This document shows positions 27,658-35,333 of a stretch of 35,333 bases of DNA, one piece after another. The notes beneath the pieces are model-generated. The model worked only from the letters and a program-made list of their open reading frames with translations, was not told the origin of the DNA and did no database searches. Each line of letters starts with the position of its first letter. Positions within the stretch are counted from its first letter, which is position 1. Origin of the DNA: Phytophthora sp. 'mugwort' (lineage: Eukaryota > Oomycota > Peronosporomycetes > Peronosporales > Peronosporaceae); NCBI GenBank assembly GCA_033558025.1, contig JAUCEF010000050.1, positions 1 to 35,333 of the forward strand, read 5' to 3'. The position numbers and the translations under genes were made by a program.

Positions 27658-29658
27658 AATAATTTTGATTGATTTTTGAAAATTTTATTAGAATTAATCA
27701 ATATTTTTGAATATTGTTCTAATATATTTGTATAATAATTATTTTTAATTAATGAATCTAAAAAATTAATATTAATTTTTAAAAATTTTTTATTAAAACT
27801 AAAATTATAAATAATTTTTATTTTTTTTTTTAATAAATAAGGTAAAATATCTTTAATTTTTAAAAAAGCTTCTGATTTAGATTGATTTTTATTTAATAAA
27901 AATTTATAAAGATTTCTATAAATTATAGAATCTTTACGTTGTTCTATATTTACATTTAAAATTTGTTCATTTTTTTGAATAAAACCTTCTAAATTAATAT
28001 ACATTCCATTTTTTTCTAAAAAAGTTAATCCAGGTAAAATTAGATTTGAATTTTGAGCATCTTTAGTAAAATGATGTCCTTGATAAATAACAAAACTATT
28101 TTTAGTTATTTTTAATTTATTTTGTAAATTTGTATTAAATAAATAATATAATTTTGAATTATTTAACATATTTAATGATTTTGGAAAAGTAATTTCAAAA
28201 AAATTAATTAAAGAAGTTTGAAAATTAAAGAAATTAATATTATGGTTAATAAATGATAAATTTTTTAATTTTGATAATAAAAAAAAACCATTTTTTTGAT
28301 TTAAAATATTACTACCTATAATAATTAAAGGTTTTTTTGCTTTTTTTAATTGTTTACAAAATACATGTTTTCCTAAAATAATATTTATTAAAGTTTTAAA
28401 AGTTAATCCTAAATGTTTTACTGGATAAGTAAAATTAATTTTATTACCGATATATGCTATTTTAAAATTTCCTTTTTTTAAACGATTAATTAAATGAATA
28501 TTTAAAATAGAACCTTCTTGACGAATATCACTACCAATTATTAAACAAACATCAGATTCTTCAATAGATTTTAAAGTATTATTAAATAAAAAATTTGAAG
28601 CTAAATCAGAATTTATCTTAATTTGTCGATTTTTAAAAATTGTTCATAATTTACATTTGAAATTCCTAATTTATTTAAATTTTTTTTTAATAAAAAAGAG
28701 ATTCTAAATCAGTTAAATCACCAATAATACTTTTAGCATTAAAACTATCTGTAATTATCAATTTTTTATTAATAATATTTAGAGCATCTAACCAAGAAAT
28801 CCTATGAAAATTGTTTTGATTATCTTTTAATAATGGATATTTTAATCGTTGATATTTTAAACTATCAAAAAAATATCTTGTTTTATCTGATATCCATTCT
28901 TTATTAATATTAAAATTAGTTTTAGGTAAAATACGTATAATTTCATTATTAAAAATATCAATTTTAATATTTGAACCAATACTATCTAAAATAGCAATAC
29001 CCTCTTTTTTTTTTAATTCCCAAGAACGTGCTTTAAAAGTATAGGGTTTAGAAGTTAATGCACCAACAGGACATAAATCTACTAAATTACCAGAAAATTC
29101 GGATTTAAAAATATTTGAAGAATAAAAATTAATTTCAGTTTTATTACCACGACCTGTTGTACCTAAACCGTCAATTCCACAAATTTCATTAGCAAAACGT
29201 ACACAACGTGTACAATGAATACATCTTGTCATAATTGTTTTAATAAAAGGACCACAATATTTATCTTCAACGCCACGTTTTTTAAAAAAAAAACGACTAC
29301 GATCCGATCCAAAAATCATTGTTTGATCTTGTAAATCACATTCTGACGCTTGATCACAAATAGGACAATCTAATGGATGATTTATTAAAAGAAATTCTAA
29401 TACACTTTCACGTGCTTTTTGTACTAAAGGAGTATTAGTAAATATTTTCATATTTGGTATTAAAGGCATTGCACATGAAGCTACAGGTTTAGGGGAATTT
29501 TCGATTTCAACTAAACACATACGACAATTACCGGCAATTTGTAAATTCTCTTGAAAACAGAATTTAGGGATTTGAATTTTAAAATTATTACATGCTTGTA
29601 AAACTGTTAAATTTTTATTAACTTTTAATTCGATATTGTTAATATATATATTAATCAT
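27654..29658 (-). CDS. nad11: NADH dehydrogenase subunit 11 (75 kDa), full length with two frame breaks
   Basis: The complex I peripheral-arm iron-sulfur subunit, about 668 residues when bridged. It has the 2Fe-2S cysteines 34, 45, 48 and 62, the His94/Cys98/Cys101/Cys107 cluster, Cys146/149/152/196 of the 4Fe-4S cluster, and then the diverged molybdopterin-like domain. The frame breaks after ESLF at a 6-T run (about 28692-28697 on the plus strand as A) and again near 28636-28640 at a 5-A run. The left-arm copy has 7 and 6 bases at these runs and reads straight through, so the breaks here are probably sequence errors. Stop TGA overlaps nad1. Confidence 0.93.
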
Positions 29659-29740
29659 TTTAATGATAAAAAATTAAATAAAATATAAATTTATTTTCAC
29701 TAAAAAGATATATTTTATTTAAAATATATTATTATAGTAA

Positions 29741-29822
29741 TATCAAAGAAGGATTTGAACCCTTAACGCTTTTAAGCTTTACATCCTAAGTGTAACGTGT
29801 TTACCAATTTCACCACTTTGAT
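29741..29822 (-). tRNA. trnL(uag): tRNA-Leu (TAG anticodon)
   Basis: On the minus strand, acceptor ATCAAAG pairs with CTTTGAT. The loop CTTAGGA gives TAG, and a long variable arm marks class II. The T-arm is AAGGGTTCAAATCCTT. Confidence 0.92.
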
Positions 29823-29830
29823 AATAAAAA

Positions 29831-29913
29831 TACCTACTATTGGACTTGAACCAATAACCCTAAAAGGGAACAGATTTTAAATCTATCGTGTTTACCAATT
29901 TCACCAAGTAGGC
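29831..29913 (-). tRNA. trnL(uaa): tRNA-Leu (TAA anticodon)
   Basis: On the minus strand, acceptor GCCTACT pairs with AGTAGGT (one G-T). The loop TTTAAAA gives TAA, with a long variable arm and the T-arm ATTGGTTCAAGTCCAAT. Its D-arm is nearly identical to that of trnL(uag) eight bases away, suggesting a common origin. Confidence 0.92.
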
Positions 29914-29931
29914 TAATATTTTTTTAAATAT

Positions 29932-30673
29932 ATGAAAAAAAAAAAAATAATAACTTATTTACAATTACATTTATTTGAATTAAAATATAATTTTTTTATA
30001 CTTTTAATCACTTTTTTTTATCTTTTTATAATTTCATATTATTTTTCTGATCAATTAATATATTTATTAGTTAATAATTTACTTAATAAAAATATGTTAA
30101 AATATTTTATTTTTACTAATATTACTGAAATTTTTATTACTAATATTTTTATAGCAATTTTCATAACAACTTTTATAACAATTCAATTAAGTTTTTTATT
30201 ATTTTGGTTTTTTTTATCAAAAGGTTTATATAAATTTGAAAATTTTATTTTTATAAAATTTTATATTTTTTTATAATTTTTAATTTTTTATAATAAAATT
30301 TATTTTTACTAATATTATTCCACATATTTGGGATTTTTTATTAAATTTAAATTTTTCAAATTTATATCTTTTAACAATTTATTTTGAACCAAAAATTGAT
30401 AATTATTTTGATTTTATTTTTTCTTCTTTTATTTATATATTTATAATATTTATTTATTTTTTTTCTTTATTTTTTTTTATATCAAATAATATTTTAAAAA
30501 TTAAAATAATTATTAATTTAAGAAAATTCTTTTATTTAAAAATAATATTATTGAGTGCTTTAATTACACCACCAGATATATTTAATTTTATATTAATTTA
30601 TTTTATCTTTTTTTTTTTTTTTGAAATATTTATTTATATTTCAATATATTTAAATAAATATAAATTAATTTAA
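29932..30673 (+). CDS. tatC: Twin-arginine translocase subunit TatC (MttB), frame disrupted
   Basis: A six-helix inner-membrane protein, about 246 residues when bridged. The N-terminal part (29932-30276) shows LHLFELKYN (TatC H-x-E-L), FTNITEIF (family FTxPTE-x-F) and FFLSKGLYKFENF (family PGLYxxE). The C-terminal part is in another frame (from about 30284 to 30673) and shows LRKFFYLKIILLSALITPPDIFNFILIYFIFFFFFEIFIY, in which ALITPPDI matches the diagnostic TPPD motif. All three frames have a stop between 30274 and 30293, so more than one base is off in this run of T and A tracts. TatC recognises folded Rieske-type or other Tat substrates; it pairs here with the tatA-like ORF at 4933. Confidence 0.88.
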
Positions 30674-30883
30674 TTTATTTTTTTTTATAAAATTTAATTT
30701 ACTTTTATTTAAATTGATATTTGTATTTGTAATAATATCTGTTTCTTTAAAAATTCTTAAATTTAATTGATAATTTTTTAAATACTTAATAGATGTTATT
30801 TTAAAGAAGATCCATTTGTTAAAATAATTTTATTTTTATAGGTAAAAATTTTTTATTTTTATTCATATAATATAATTTATTTT

Positions 30884-30954
30884 GGCTAGATAACATAAAG
30901 GTAATGTAAAGGACTGCAAATCCTTTAATGACGGTTCGAATCCGTCTCTAGCTT
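30884..30954 (+). tRNA. trnC(gca): tRNA-Cys (GCA anticodon)
   Basis: Acceptor GGCTAGA pairs with TCTAGCT (one G-T) and is followed by discriminator T. The loop CTGCAAA gives GCA, and the T-arm is GACGGTTCGAATCCGTC. The 210 bases between tatC and this gene hold nothing recognisable. Confidence 0.92.
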
Positions 30955-30958
30955 TTAA

Positions 30959-31043
30959 AGGATAGAGTGGGATTTGAACCCACGGTATTATTACATACTT
31001 CAGTTTTCAAGACTGACACCTTAAACCACTCGATCACCTATCC
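30959..31043 (-). tRNA. trnS(uga): tRNA-Ser (TGA anticodon)
   Basis: On the minus strand, acceptor GGATAGG pairs with TCTATCC. The loop CTTGAAA gives TGA, there is a long variable arm, and the T-arm is GTGGGTTCAAATCCCAC. It reads UCN codons; no AGY Ser tRNA was found in the window. Confidence 0.92.
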
Positions 31044-31051
31044 ATATAAAA

Positions 31052-31464
31052 TTAACGTCTTTTTTGTTTTTTTAATCTACAACCATTAAAAGGTTTTGTT
31101 GTTTTATCTAAAATATATTTTATTTTAATTTTTTTATTTTTTATATTTTTTAAAACATTATATCGACCTAAACCAGTACCATGTAAATAAATTTTTAATT
31201 TTTTTATTTTTTTTAATTGAAGATATTTATTAATTTTATATACAATTAATTGAACATTATATGGTGTATTTTTTTTAAAACGTGTTTTTTTTAATGATTT
31301 TGTAGACCATTGTTTTAAAAGATTTCCTTTATAAGTTGTTAAACTTATAATAGTATTTTTTAAATTTGCTGTAATATGTAAATTTGTTAAAATTAAAGGA
31401 TTTTTTTTTTTAAATTTATTTTTTTTTTAAATTTATTTTTAAAATTATATTTATTTTTATTCAT
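31052..31464 (-). CDS. rps11: Ribosomal protein uS11, one probable frame break
   Basis: About 137 residues when bridged. The S11 core is clear: LHITANLKNTIISLTTYKGN, NTPYNVQLIVYK, LHGTGLGRYNVLKN (family GPGxGR) and the C-terminal KPFNGCRLKKQKRR (family PHNGCRxxKxRR). The ATG at 31464 (MNKNKYNF) is in a different frame from the core. The shift falls at the 11-T run 31401-31411 on the plus strand. One extra base in that run would join them. The true N-terminus is therefore less certain than the core. Confidence 0.88.
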
Positions 31465-31550
31465 AGAATAATAACTTTATCTTTTTTTTTTTTTTTGACT
31501 TTTAAATGGTCGTTTATTACGTGAAATACGTTTTTGAATAAAAATTTTTT

Positions 31551-31889
31551 TTAATTTTTAGATGTTTTTGAATTTGTATGAGTACGTTGTCCTCTAACAG
31601 GTAATCCCTGACTTTGTCTAATTCCACGATTACTTTTAATTTCTACTAATTCATTTAATCTTTCAGTTTTAATTTTTTTTAAAAGTTGTTCAACTTTTAA
31701 ATTTTTATTAATATAATTAACCAGTCGGTTTACATGGTTGTTTTTAAGTTTATTAAGGGTGATTTGAGGATTAATTCCTATATTTTTACAAATTTTCTTG
31801 GATTGAAATTCATTAATACCATATAATATAGTTAATGAATATAAAATACTTTTTGAATCTGAAATTGTTTTATTAAAAATATATAACAT
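31551..31889 (-). CDS. rps13: Ribosomal protein uS13
   Basis: A 112-residue protein of the small-subunit head. LTILYGINEFQSKKICKNIGIN is at about 19-40, and the diagnostic SNRGIRQSQGLPVRGQRTHTNSKT is near the C-terminus. Order rps13-rps11 is as in the bacterial alpha operon. It is divergent from rpl2, with only 28 bases between the starts. Confidence 0.95.
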   Translation of the reverse strand: MLYIFNKTISDSKSILYSLTILYGINEFQSKKICKNIGINPQITLNKLKNNHVNRLVNYINKNLKVEQLLKKIKTERLNELVEIKSNRGIRQSQGLPVRGQRTHTNSKTSKN

Positions 31890-31917
31890 AATAGATTTTA
31901 TCTATATACCATATAAA

Positions 31918-32725
31918 ATGATAGAAAAAAAAATAAAAACCTATAACACCATCACAACGTCAAACATTTTTATTAAAAAAAGATAATTTAACTAAAATTT
32001 TTAAAATTAAATCTTTAACAAAAGGTTTTCAACGTGCTAATGGTAAAAATAATCAAGGTAAAATAACTATAAAACATCGCGGTGGTGGACATAAACGTTT
32101 ATATAGAATAATTGATTTTAATAGATCTAAAAATATTGAAGGTTATATTATTAAAATTTTATATGATCCTAATCGTTCCGCAAATATCGCTTATATTAAA
32201 AACAATTCTAAATCTTATTTAATTTTAGCACCGGAAGGTTTAAAAATTAATCAATATATAAAAAGTTCACCTAATGCTGAATTAAAAGTAGGTAATGCTT
32301 TACCATTACAAAATATACCAATTGGTAGTTTAATTCATAATATTAGTTTATATCCAAAATCTAGAGGAAAATTAATAAGAAGTGCTGGAACATCTGCACA
32401 ATTAATTCAAAAAATTGATAATAAATACGCTCGAATTCGTTTAAATTCTGGTGAATTAAAATTAATTTTATTAACTTGTTATGCAACATTAGGTGTTGTA
32501 TCTAATATTAATCATAAAAAAATTAAATTAGGTAAAGCTGGGCGTTCACGTTGGTTAAATAGACGACCTTCTGTACGTGGTGTAGCAAAAAATCCTGTCG
32601 ATCATCCACATGGTGGTGGTGAGGGTAAAACAAGTGGAGGGCGACCTTCTGTAACACCACAAGGTAAAATAACTAAAGGAAAGCCTACACGTAAAAAAAC
32701 AAAAAAAAAATTAATTATTAAATAA
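31918..32725 (+). CDS. rpl2: Ribosomal protein uL2, frame break after the first codons
   Basis: About 268 residues when bridged. The core has KHRGGGHKRLYRIIDF (about 48-63), YDPNRSANIAYI, SAGTSAQLI, and the catalytic-region signature NPVDHPHGGGEGKTSGGRPSVTPQG near 225-249. The ATG at 31918 (MIEKKIK) is one frame off the core. The A-runs at 31924-31939 just before ITPSQRQTF hold one base too many. The late residues, including the conserved His of DHPHGGG needed for peptidyl transferase architecture, are intact. Confidence 0.93.
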
Positions 32726-32728
32726 ATT

Positions 32729-32964
32729 ATGTCTAGAAGTAAATATAAAGGTCCATTTTTAAAGTTAATTTATTAAAAAAAAAACAATGGATAAAAATAA
32801 CTAATAAAAATTTAACAATATTACCTGAATATAGTAATCATTCTGTAAGTATTTATAATGGTAAAATATTTATTAATTTGGAAATAAATGATAAAATGAT
32901 TGGTTTTAAATTTGGTGAATTTATTAATACACGAAAAAAACATATATATAAAAAAAAAAAATAA
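32729..32964 (+). CDS. rps19: Ribosomal protein uS19, one frame break
   Basis: About 78 residues when bridged. MSRSKYKGPFL at the start matches the family PRSxKKGPF. After a one-base shift near 32756-32763 the neighbouring frame continues LLKKKQWIKI, then LPEYSNHSVSIYNGK and MIGFKFGEFINTRK (family MVGHKLGEFxPTR). It lies between rpl2 and rps3 as in the S10 operon. Confidence 0.9.
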
Positions 32965-32967
32965 ATT

Positions 32968-33797
32968 ATGGGTCAAAAAATTATACCAATTAGTTTAAGA
33001 TTAAATAAAAAAAAAAATTGGGATTCCCAATGGATTGTTAATAATAATGAGTATTCTAATTTATTGCATTTTGATTTAGAAATTAAAAAATATTTTCAAA
33101 ATATTTTTAATTATAAAAATTTAAAATTAATAGATATAAATATAGTAAAAACATCAAATAATATAAATATATATGTTTATATTCAAAAAAATGCAAAAAA
33201 TATTATAAATTATCTTATAATCAAATTATTAAATATTTAAATATATATTATATTAATAATAATATTAAATTATTTATCAAAAATGTCCAATTTTTTGAAT
33301 TAATTAAATTACGAAAAAATTTAAAAAGAATTTTTGATAAAATAAGAAAAAATAATCGAATTAATAAAAATGTTAAAAAAATGATTTATAATTTTAGTTA
33401 TGCTTTTTATACTAAAAATATAAATATTATAACTTTTTATATTAAACAAACATTAGAAAAAAAAAAAACACATAAAAAATTTATTAATAATATTGATAAT
33501 ATGCTTCAAGAATTTTTTAAAATATTTTCTAATTTTATTGGTTATCGTTTACAATTTAAAGGTCGTTTAAATAAATCAAAACGTAAAAAAAAACTAATTT
33601 TTCAAAAAGGAAAAATACCATTAAATACTTTAGAATATGATATTAAATATCATTTTAATGAATTTAAAACACCATCGGGTATTTGTAGTATTAAATTATG
33701 GATTTTTTTTAAACCACTAAAAACTACATTAAATTCTAAATTTTTAAAAAAACAAAGAATTAAAAATACTAATTATGTTATTTCCAAAAAAAACTAA
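32968..33797 (+). CDS. rps3: Ribosomal protein uS3, diverged, one frame break
   Basis: About 276 residues when bridged. The N-terminus MGQKIIPISLRLNKKKNWDSQW is the classic S3 GQKxNPxxxRLG...W pattern. The first frame stops at 33240. An adjacent frame opens near the 7-A run at 33184-33190 and runs to 33797 with IGYRLQFKGRLNKSKRKKK (family G-x-x-V/I-x-x-SGRLxGAE) and a C-terminal GICSIKLWIF. Its end overlaps rpl16 by 23 bases. The long Asn/Lys-rich middle is typical of mitochondrial S3. Confidence 0.9.
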
Positions 33798-34179
33798 ATA
33801 TAAAAAACAATTTAAAAGTAAACTTACAGGTAAAACAACAAAAGGTAATAATATTGTTTATGGTAAATATGCTATTAAAGTTTTAAAAGAAACACGTTTA
33901 ACATCAAGACAAATAGAAGCAACTCGTCGAATAATTATTCGAAAAATGAAACGATTAGGATTTCTTTGGATTCGTGTTTTTCCAGATACACCTGTAACAG
34001 CAAAACCTACAGAAAATCGTATGGGTAAAGGAAAAGGTGCTGTTTCTTTTTGGGTTGCTAAAGTTAAAAAAGGTCAAATTTTATATGAAATTAGCGGTAT
34101 TTCATTAGAAAATGCAAAAAAAGTTTTAAAAGCGGGTTCTAATAAATTGCCGGTTAAAACAAAATTTATTTATAAATAA
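33775..34179 (+). CDS. rpl16: Ribosomal protein uL16
   Basis: A 134-residue, well-conserved protein. It has MLFPKKTKYKKQFKSK at the start, RLTSRQIEATRRIIIRKMKRLGFLWIRVFPDTPVTAKPTENRMGKGKGAVSFWVAKVKKGQILYEI through the middle, and the usual length. The ATG overlaps the rps3 end, as in the bacterial operon where the two genes are adjacent. Confidence 0.98.
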   Translation: MLFPKKTKYKKQFKSKLTGKTTKGNNIVYGKYAIKVLKETRLTSRQIEATRRIIIRKMKRLGFLWIRVFPDTPVTAKPTENRMGKGKGAVSFWVAKVKKGQILYEISGISLENAKKVLKAGSNKLPVKTKFIYK

Positions 34180-34181
34180 TT

Positions 34182-34255
34182 AGGCTTATAGTTTAATTGG
34201 TTAGAGCATACCGCTCATAACGGTATAGTTGTAGGTTCAAATCCTACTAGGCCTA
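34182..34255 (+). tRNA. trnM(cau): tRNA-Met (CAT anticodon)
   Basis: Acceptor AGGCTTA pairs with TAGGCCT (one T-G). The loop CTCATAA gives CAT, and the T-arm is GTAGGTTCAAATCCTAC. Position 1-72 is a normal A-T pair, so the mispaired initiator signature is not obvious. Whether it serves elongation, initiation or lysidine-Ile cannot be decided by eye. It starts two bases after the rpl16 stop. Confidence 0.9.
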
Positions 34256-34276
34256 ATTAAAAAATTTTTATTTTAA

Positions 34277-34575
34277 ATGAAAAAATTAAAAAAACAAAAA
34301 ACAAATAATTTATCAAATTATCAACAATTTTTAAAAAATAATTATTTAAAAAAAAAAAATTTAAATTAAAAAATATTTTATTTGAAAATCCAATTTTATT
34401 TAATAATTTAAATTTAGAATCTTATGTAATTGAATTTAATAATTATGAAAACATTTATTTACCTTTTACTTTAATAAAAATAGATAAAATTTCAACAATT
34501 GCTATAAAATATGAAAATATTATATTATTTAATTATGATTTAACTTATAATATATTACATCAATTAATAAAATAA
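34277..34575 (+). CDS. Unidentified ORF of about 99 residues, one frame break
   Basis: Not recognised. ATG at 34277 opens a Lys/Asn-rich 30-residue frame (MKKLKKQKTNNLSNYQQFL) that stops just after a 12-A run near 34349. The adjacent frame from that run reads FENPILFNNLNLESYVIEFNNYENIYLPF and ends in a TAA that overlaps the next ATG (TAATG). Codon-like composition continues across the shift, so this looks like one gene with a missing base. It lies where rpl29/rps17 would be in the bacterial operon, but I see no motif for either. Confidence 0.5.
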
Positions 34576-34943
34576 TGCTTCAAAATATTTTAATAAAAAA
34601 AAATAATTCAATAAAAGGTCGTTTACTTGGTGGAAATTGGAATAATAAAAAAATTTTTATTTCAATTTTAGGATTTATTTTTTCTATAAAACCTATTAAT
34701 TTAAATAATGCTTTAAATTATAAAAAAAAATTTTATTTTAATAAATATAATAAAAAAGGTTTCTATAAAAGAAGAATTAATTCAACACGTTTAATTAATT
34801 GTTATAAATTAAAATATTTAAATTTTAAAGTTAATAATTTAAATATATTTAAAAAATCAAAAAAAGAATTTTCAAGACTTTCTTATATTCAAACTATTAT
34901 TCAAAATCAAAAAATAAAAAATAATAATTTTAAAATAAAATAA
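34575..34943 (+). CDS. Unidentified basic ORF of 122 residues, weakly S1-domain-like
   Basis: The start overlaps the preceding stop (TAATG), so the two are probably translationally coupled. The first 40 residues contain SIKGRLLGG followed by KKIFISILGFIFSIKP. That vaguely resembles the V-K-G-x-V ... G-x-x-G-F-x-P strand order of S1 RNA-binding domains, as in mitochondrial Rps1. The rest is very basic (YNKKGFYKRRINSTRLI) and Lys/Asn-rich. With the upstream ORF it could be a split ribosomal protein gene. Ribosomal protein by location and charge; the S1 suggestion is weak. Confidence 0.45.
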   Translation: MLQNILIKKNNSIKGRLLGGNWNNKKIFISILGFIFSIKPINLNNALNYKKKFYFNKYNKKGFYKRRINSTRLINCYKLKYLNFKVNNLNIFKKSKKEFSRLSYIQTIIQNQKIKNNNFKIK

Positions 34944-35004
34944 AAATAAAAGTGTTCTTTCAAGAAAAATATATGTTGAAGAAATAAAAATTTATTATAA
35001 AATT

Positions 35005-35333
35005 ATGCCACAATTCGATCAATTTTCATTTTTTAATCAAGTTTCTTGGTTTTTATTTTTTTTTTTTAATTTTTATTTTTTTATTACTTATTTTTTTTTA
35101 CCTAAAATTTGTTATAATTTAAAATTTAGAAAAAAAAAAATAATTTTTGATAATAAAAAAAAAAATCAAATTAATTTTGAAAAAAATAATATTATTTATT
35201 TTTTTAATAATTCTTATAAAACTTTTTGTTTTAATTTTGAGTTATTTATAACAAAAAAATTATCTATTTATAAAAAAAATCAAAATATTAAAATACAAAA
35301 AACTTCAATTTTTAATAAAATATTAAAACAAAA
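35005..35333 (+). CDS. atp8: ATP synthase F0 subunit 8 (Ymf19 type), 3' end outside window
   Basis: The first 109 codons. The MPQFDQFSFFNQVSWFLFF start is the Atp8/Ymf19 signature (MPQLDxxTxxxQ-x-x-W). One transmembrane helix covers roughly residues 13-34, then FLPKICYNLKFRKKK (family LPK-I...K-R). The hydrophilic Lys/Asn-rich tail is long, as in protist Atp8. The gene is still open at the last base of the window. Confidence 0.9.
   Translation, partial: MPQFDQFSFFNQVSWFLFFFFNFYFFITYFFLPKICYNLKFRKKKIIFDNKKKNQINFEKNNIIYFFNNSYKTFCFNFELFITKKLSIYKKNQNIKIQKTSIFNKILKQ

Larger units (their letters stand above)
26360..29223. repeat. Right arm of the 2.87-kb inverted repeat
   Basis: Reverse complement of 23463-26328. 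Gene coordinates mirror about 26344 (nad4L, nad1 and nad11 ends each sum to 52688). The sum falls to 52686 at the outer end because two homopolymers in nad11 are each one base shorter in this arm. The outer end lies inside nad11, whose first 145 codons are outside the repeat. Confidence 0.93.

Overview
The window is about 35 kb of a strongly A+T-rich, densely packed protist mitochondrial genome. It carries all the usual respiratory genes (cox1-3, cob, nad1-7, nad4L, nad9, nad11, atp1, atp6, atp8, atp9), a small-subunit rRNA, 18 tRNAs and a bacterial-type set of ribosomal protein genes (rpl2, rps19, rps3, rpl16, rpl14, rpl5, rps7, rps10, rps11, rps12, rps13). It also carries tatC and a very short tatA-like reading frame. 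Mitochondrially encoded nad7, nad9, nad11, atp1, rps10, rps12-rps7 and tatC point to a gene-rich protist. The set fits a stramenopile best (oomycete, hyphochytrid, bicosoecid or a similar heterotroph), though another gene-rich lineage is possible. The code looks standard: TGG for Trp, a Trp tRNA with CCA anticodon, TAA stops, and one TGA stop in nad11.

Layout. Positions 1-7276 (+): end of rpl14, rpl5, two Gly tRNAs flanking an orphan ORF, trnY, a repeat-rich leader, rns, trnW, cox2, tatA-like ORF, cox1, a second orphan ORF. Positions 7688-15663 (-): trnR, nad6, nad5, atp1, trnE, nad4, trnH, an rpl10-like ORF, nad7. Positions 15780-23455 (+): nad2, trnF, rps10, four tRNAs, rps12, rps7, cox3, atp6, trnD, nad3, atp9, nad9, cob. 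Positions 23463-29223: a near-perfect 2.87 kb inverted repeat with a 31-bp spacer, giving two facing copies of nad11-nad1-nad4L. The left nad11 copy is truncated at codon 146; the right copy is full length. Then come two Leu tRNAs (-), tatC (+), trnC (+), trnS-rps11-rps13 (-), and rpl2-rps19-rps3-rpl16-trnM, two unidentified ORFs and the start of atp8 (+). No rnl, rps2, rps4, rps8, rps14 or rpl6 was seen, so part of the genome lies outside.

Three observations stand out. First, the inverted repeat looks like a fold-back (template-switch) duplication, with a third, partial copy of the nad4L tail at its centre. Second, a 12-base motif, TATTCTTTAAGA, occurs exactly three times, always in spacers upstream of a gene on the same strand (cox2, nad5, atp9). 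Weaker versions precede rns, the orphan ORF at 6863 and nad6, so it is a candidate promoter or processing signal. Third, at least eight genes (cob, right-hand nad11, tatC, rps11, rpl2, rps19, rps3, an unknown ORF) are broken by one- or two-base shifts, nearly all in A/T homopolymers. The two repeat arms differ from each other at exactly two homopolymers, so most breaks are probably sequence errors rather than biology.
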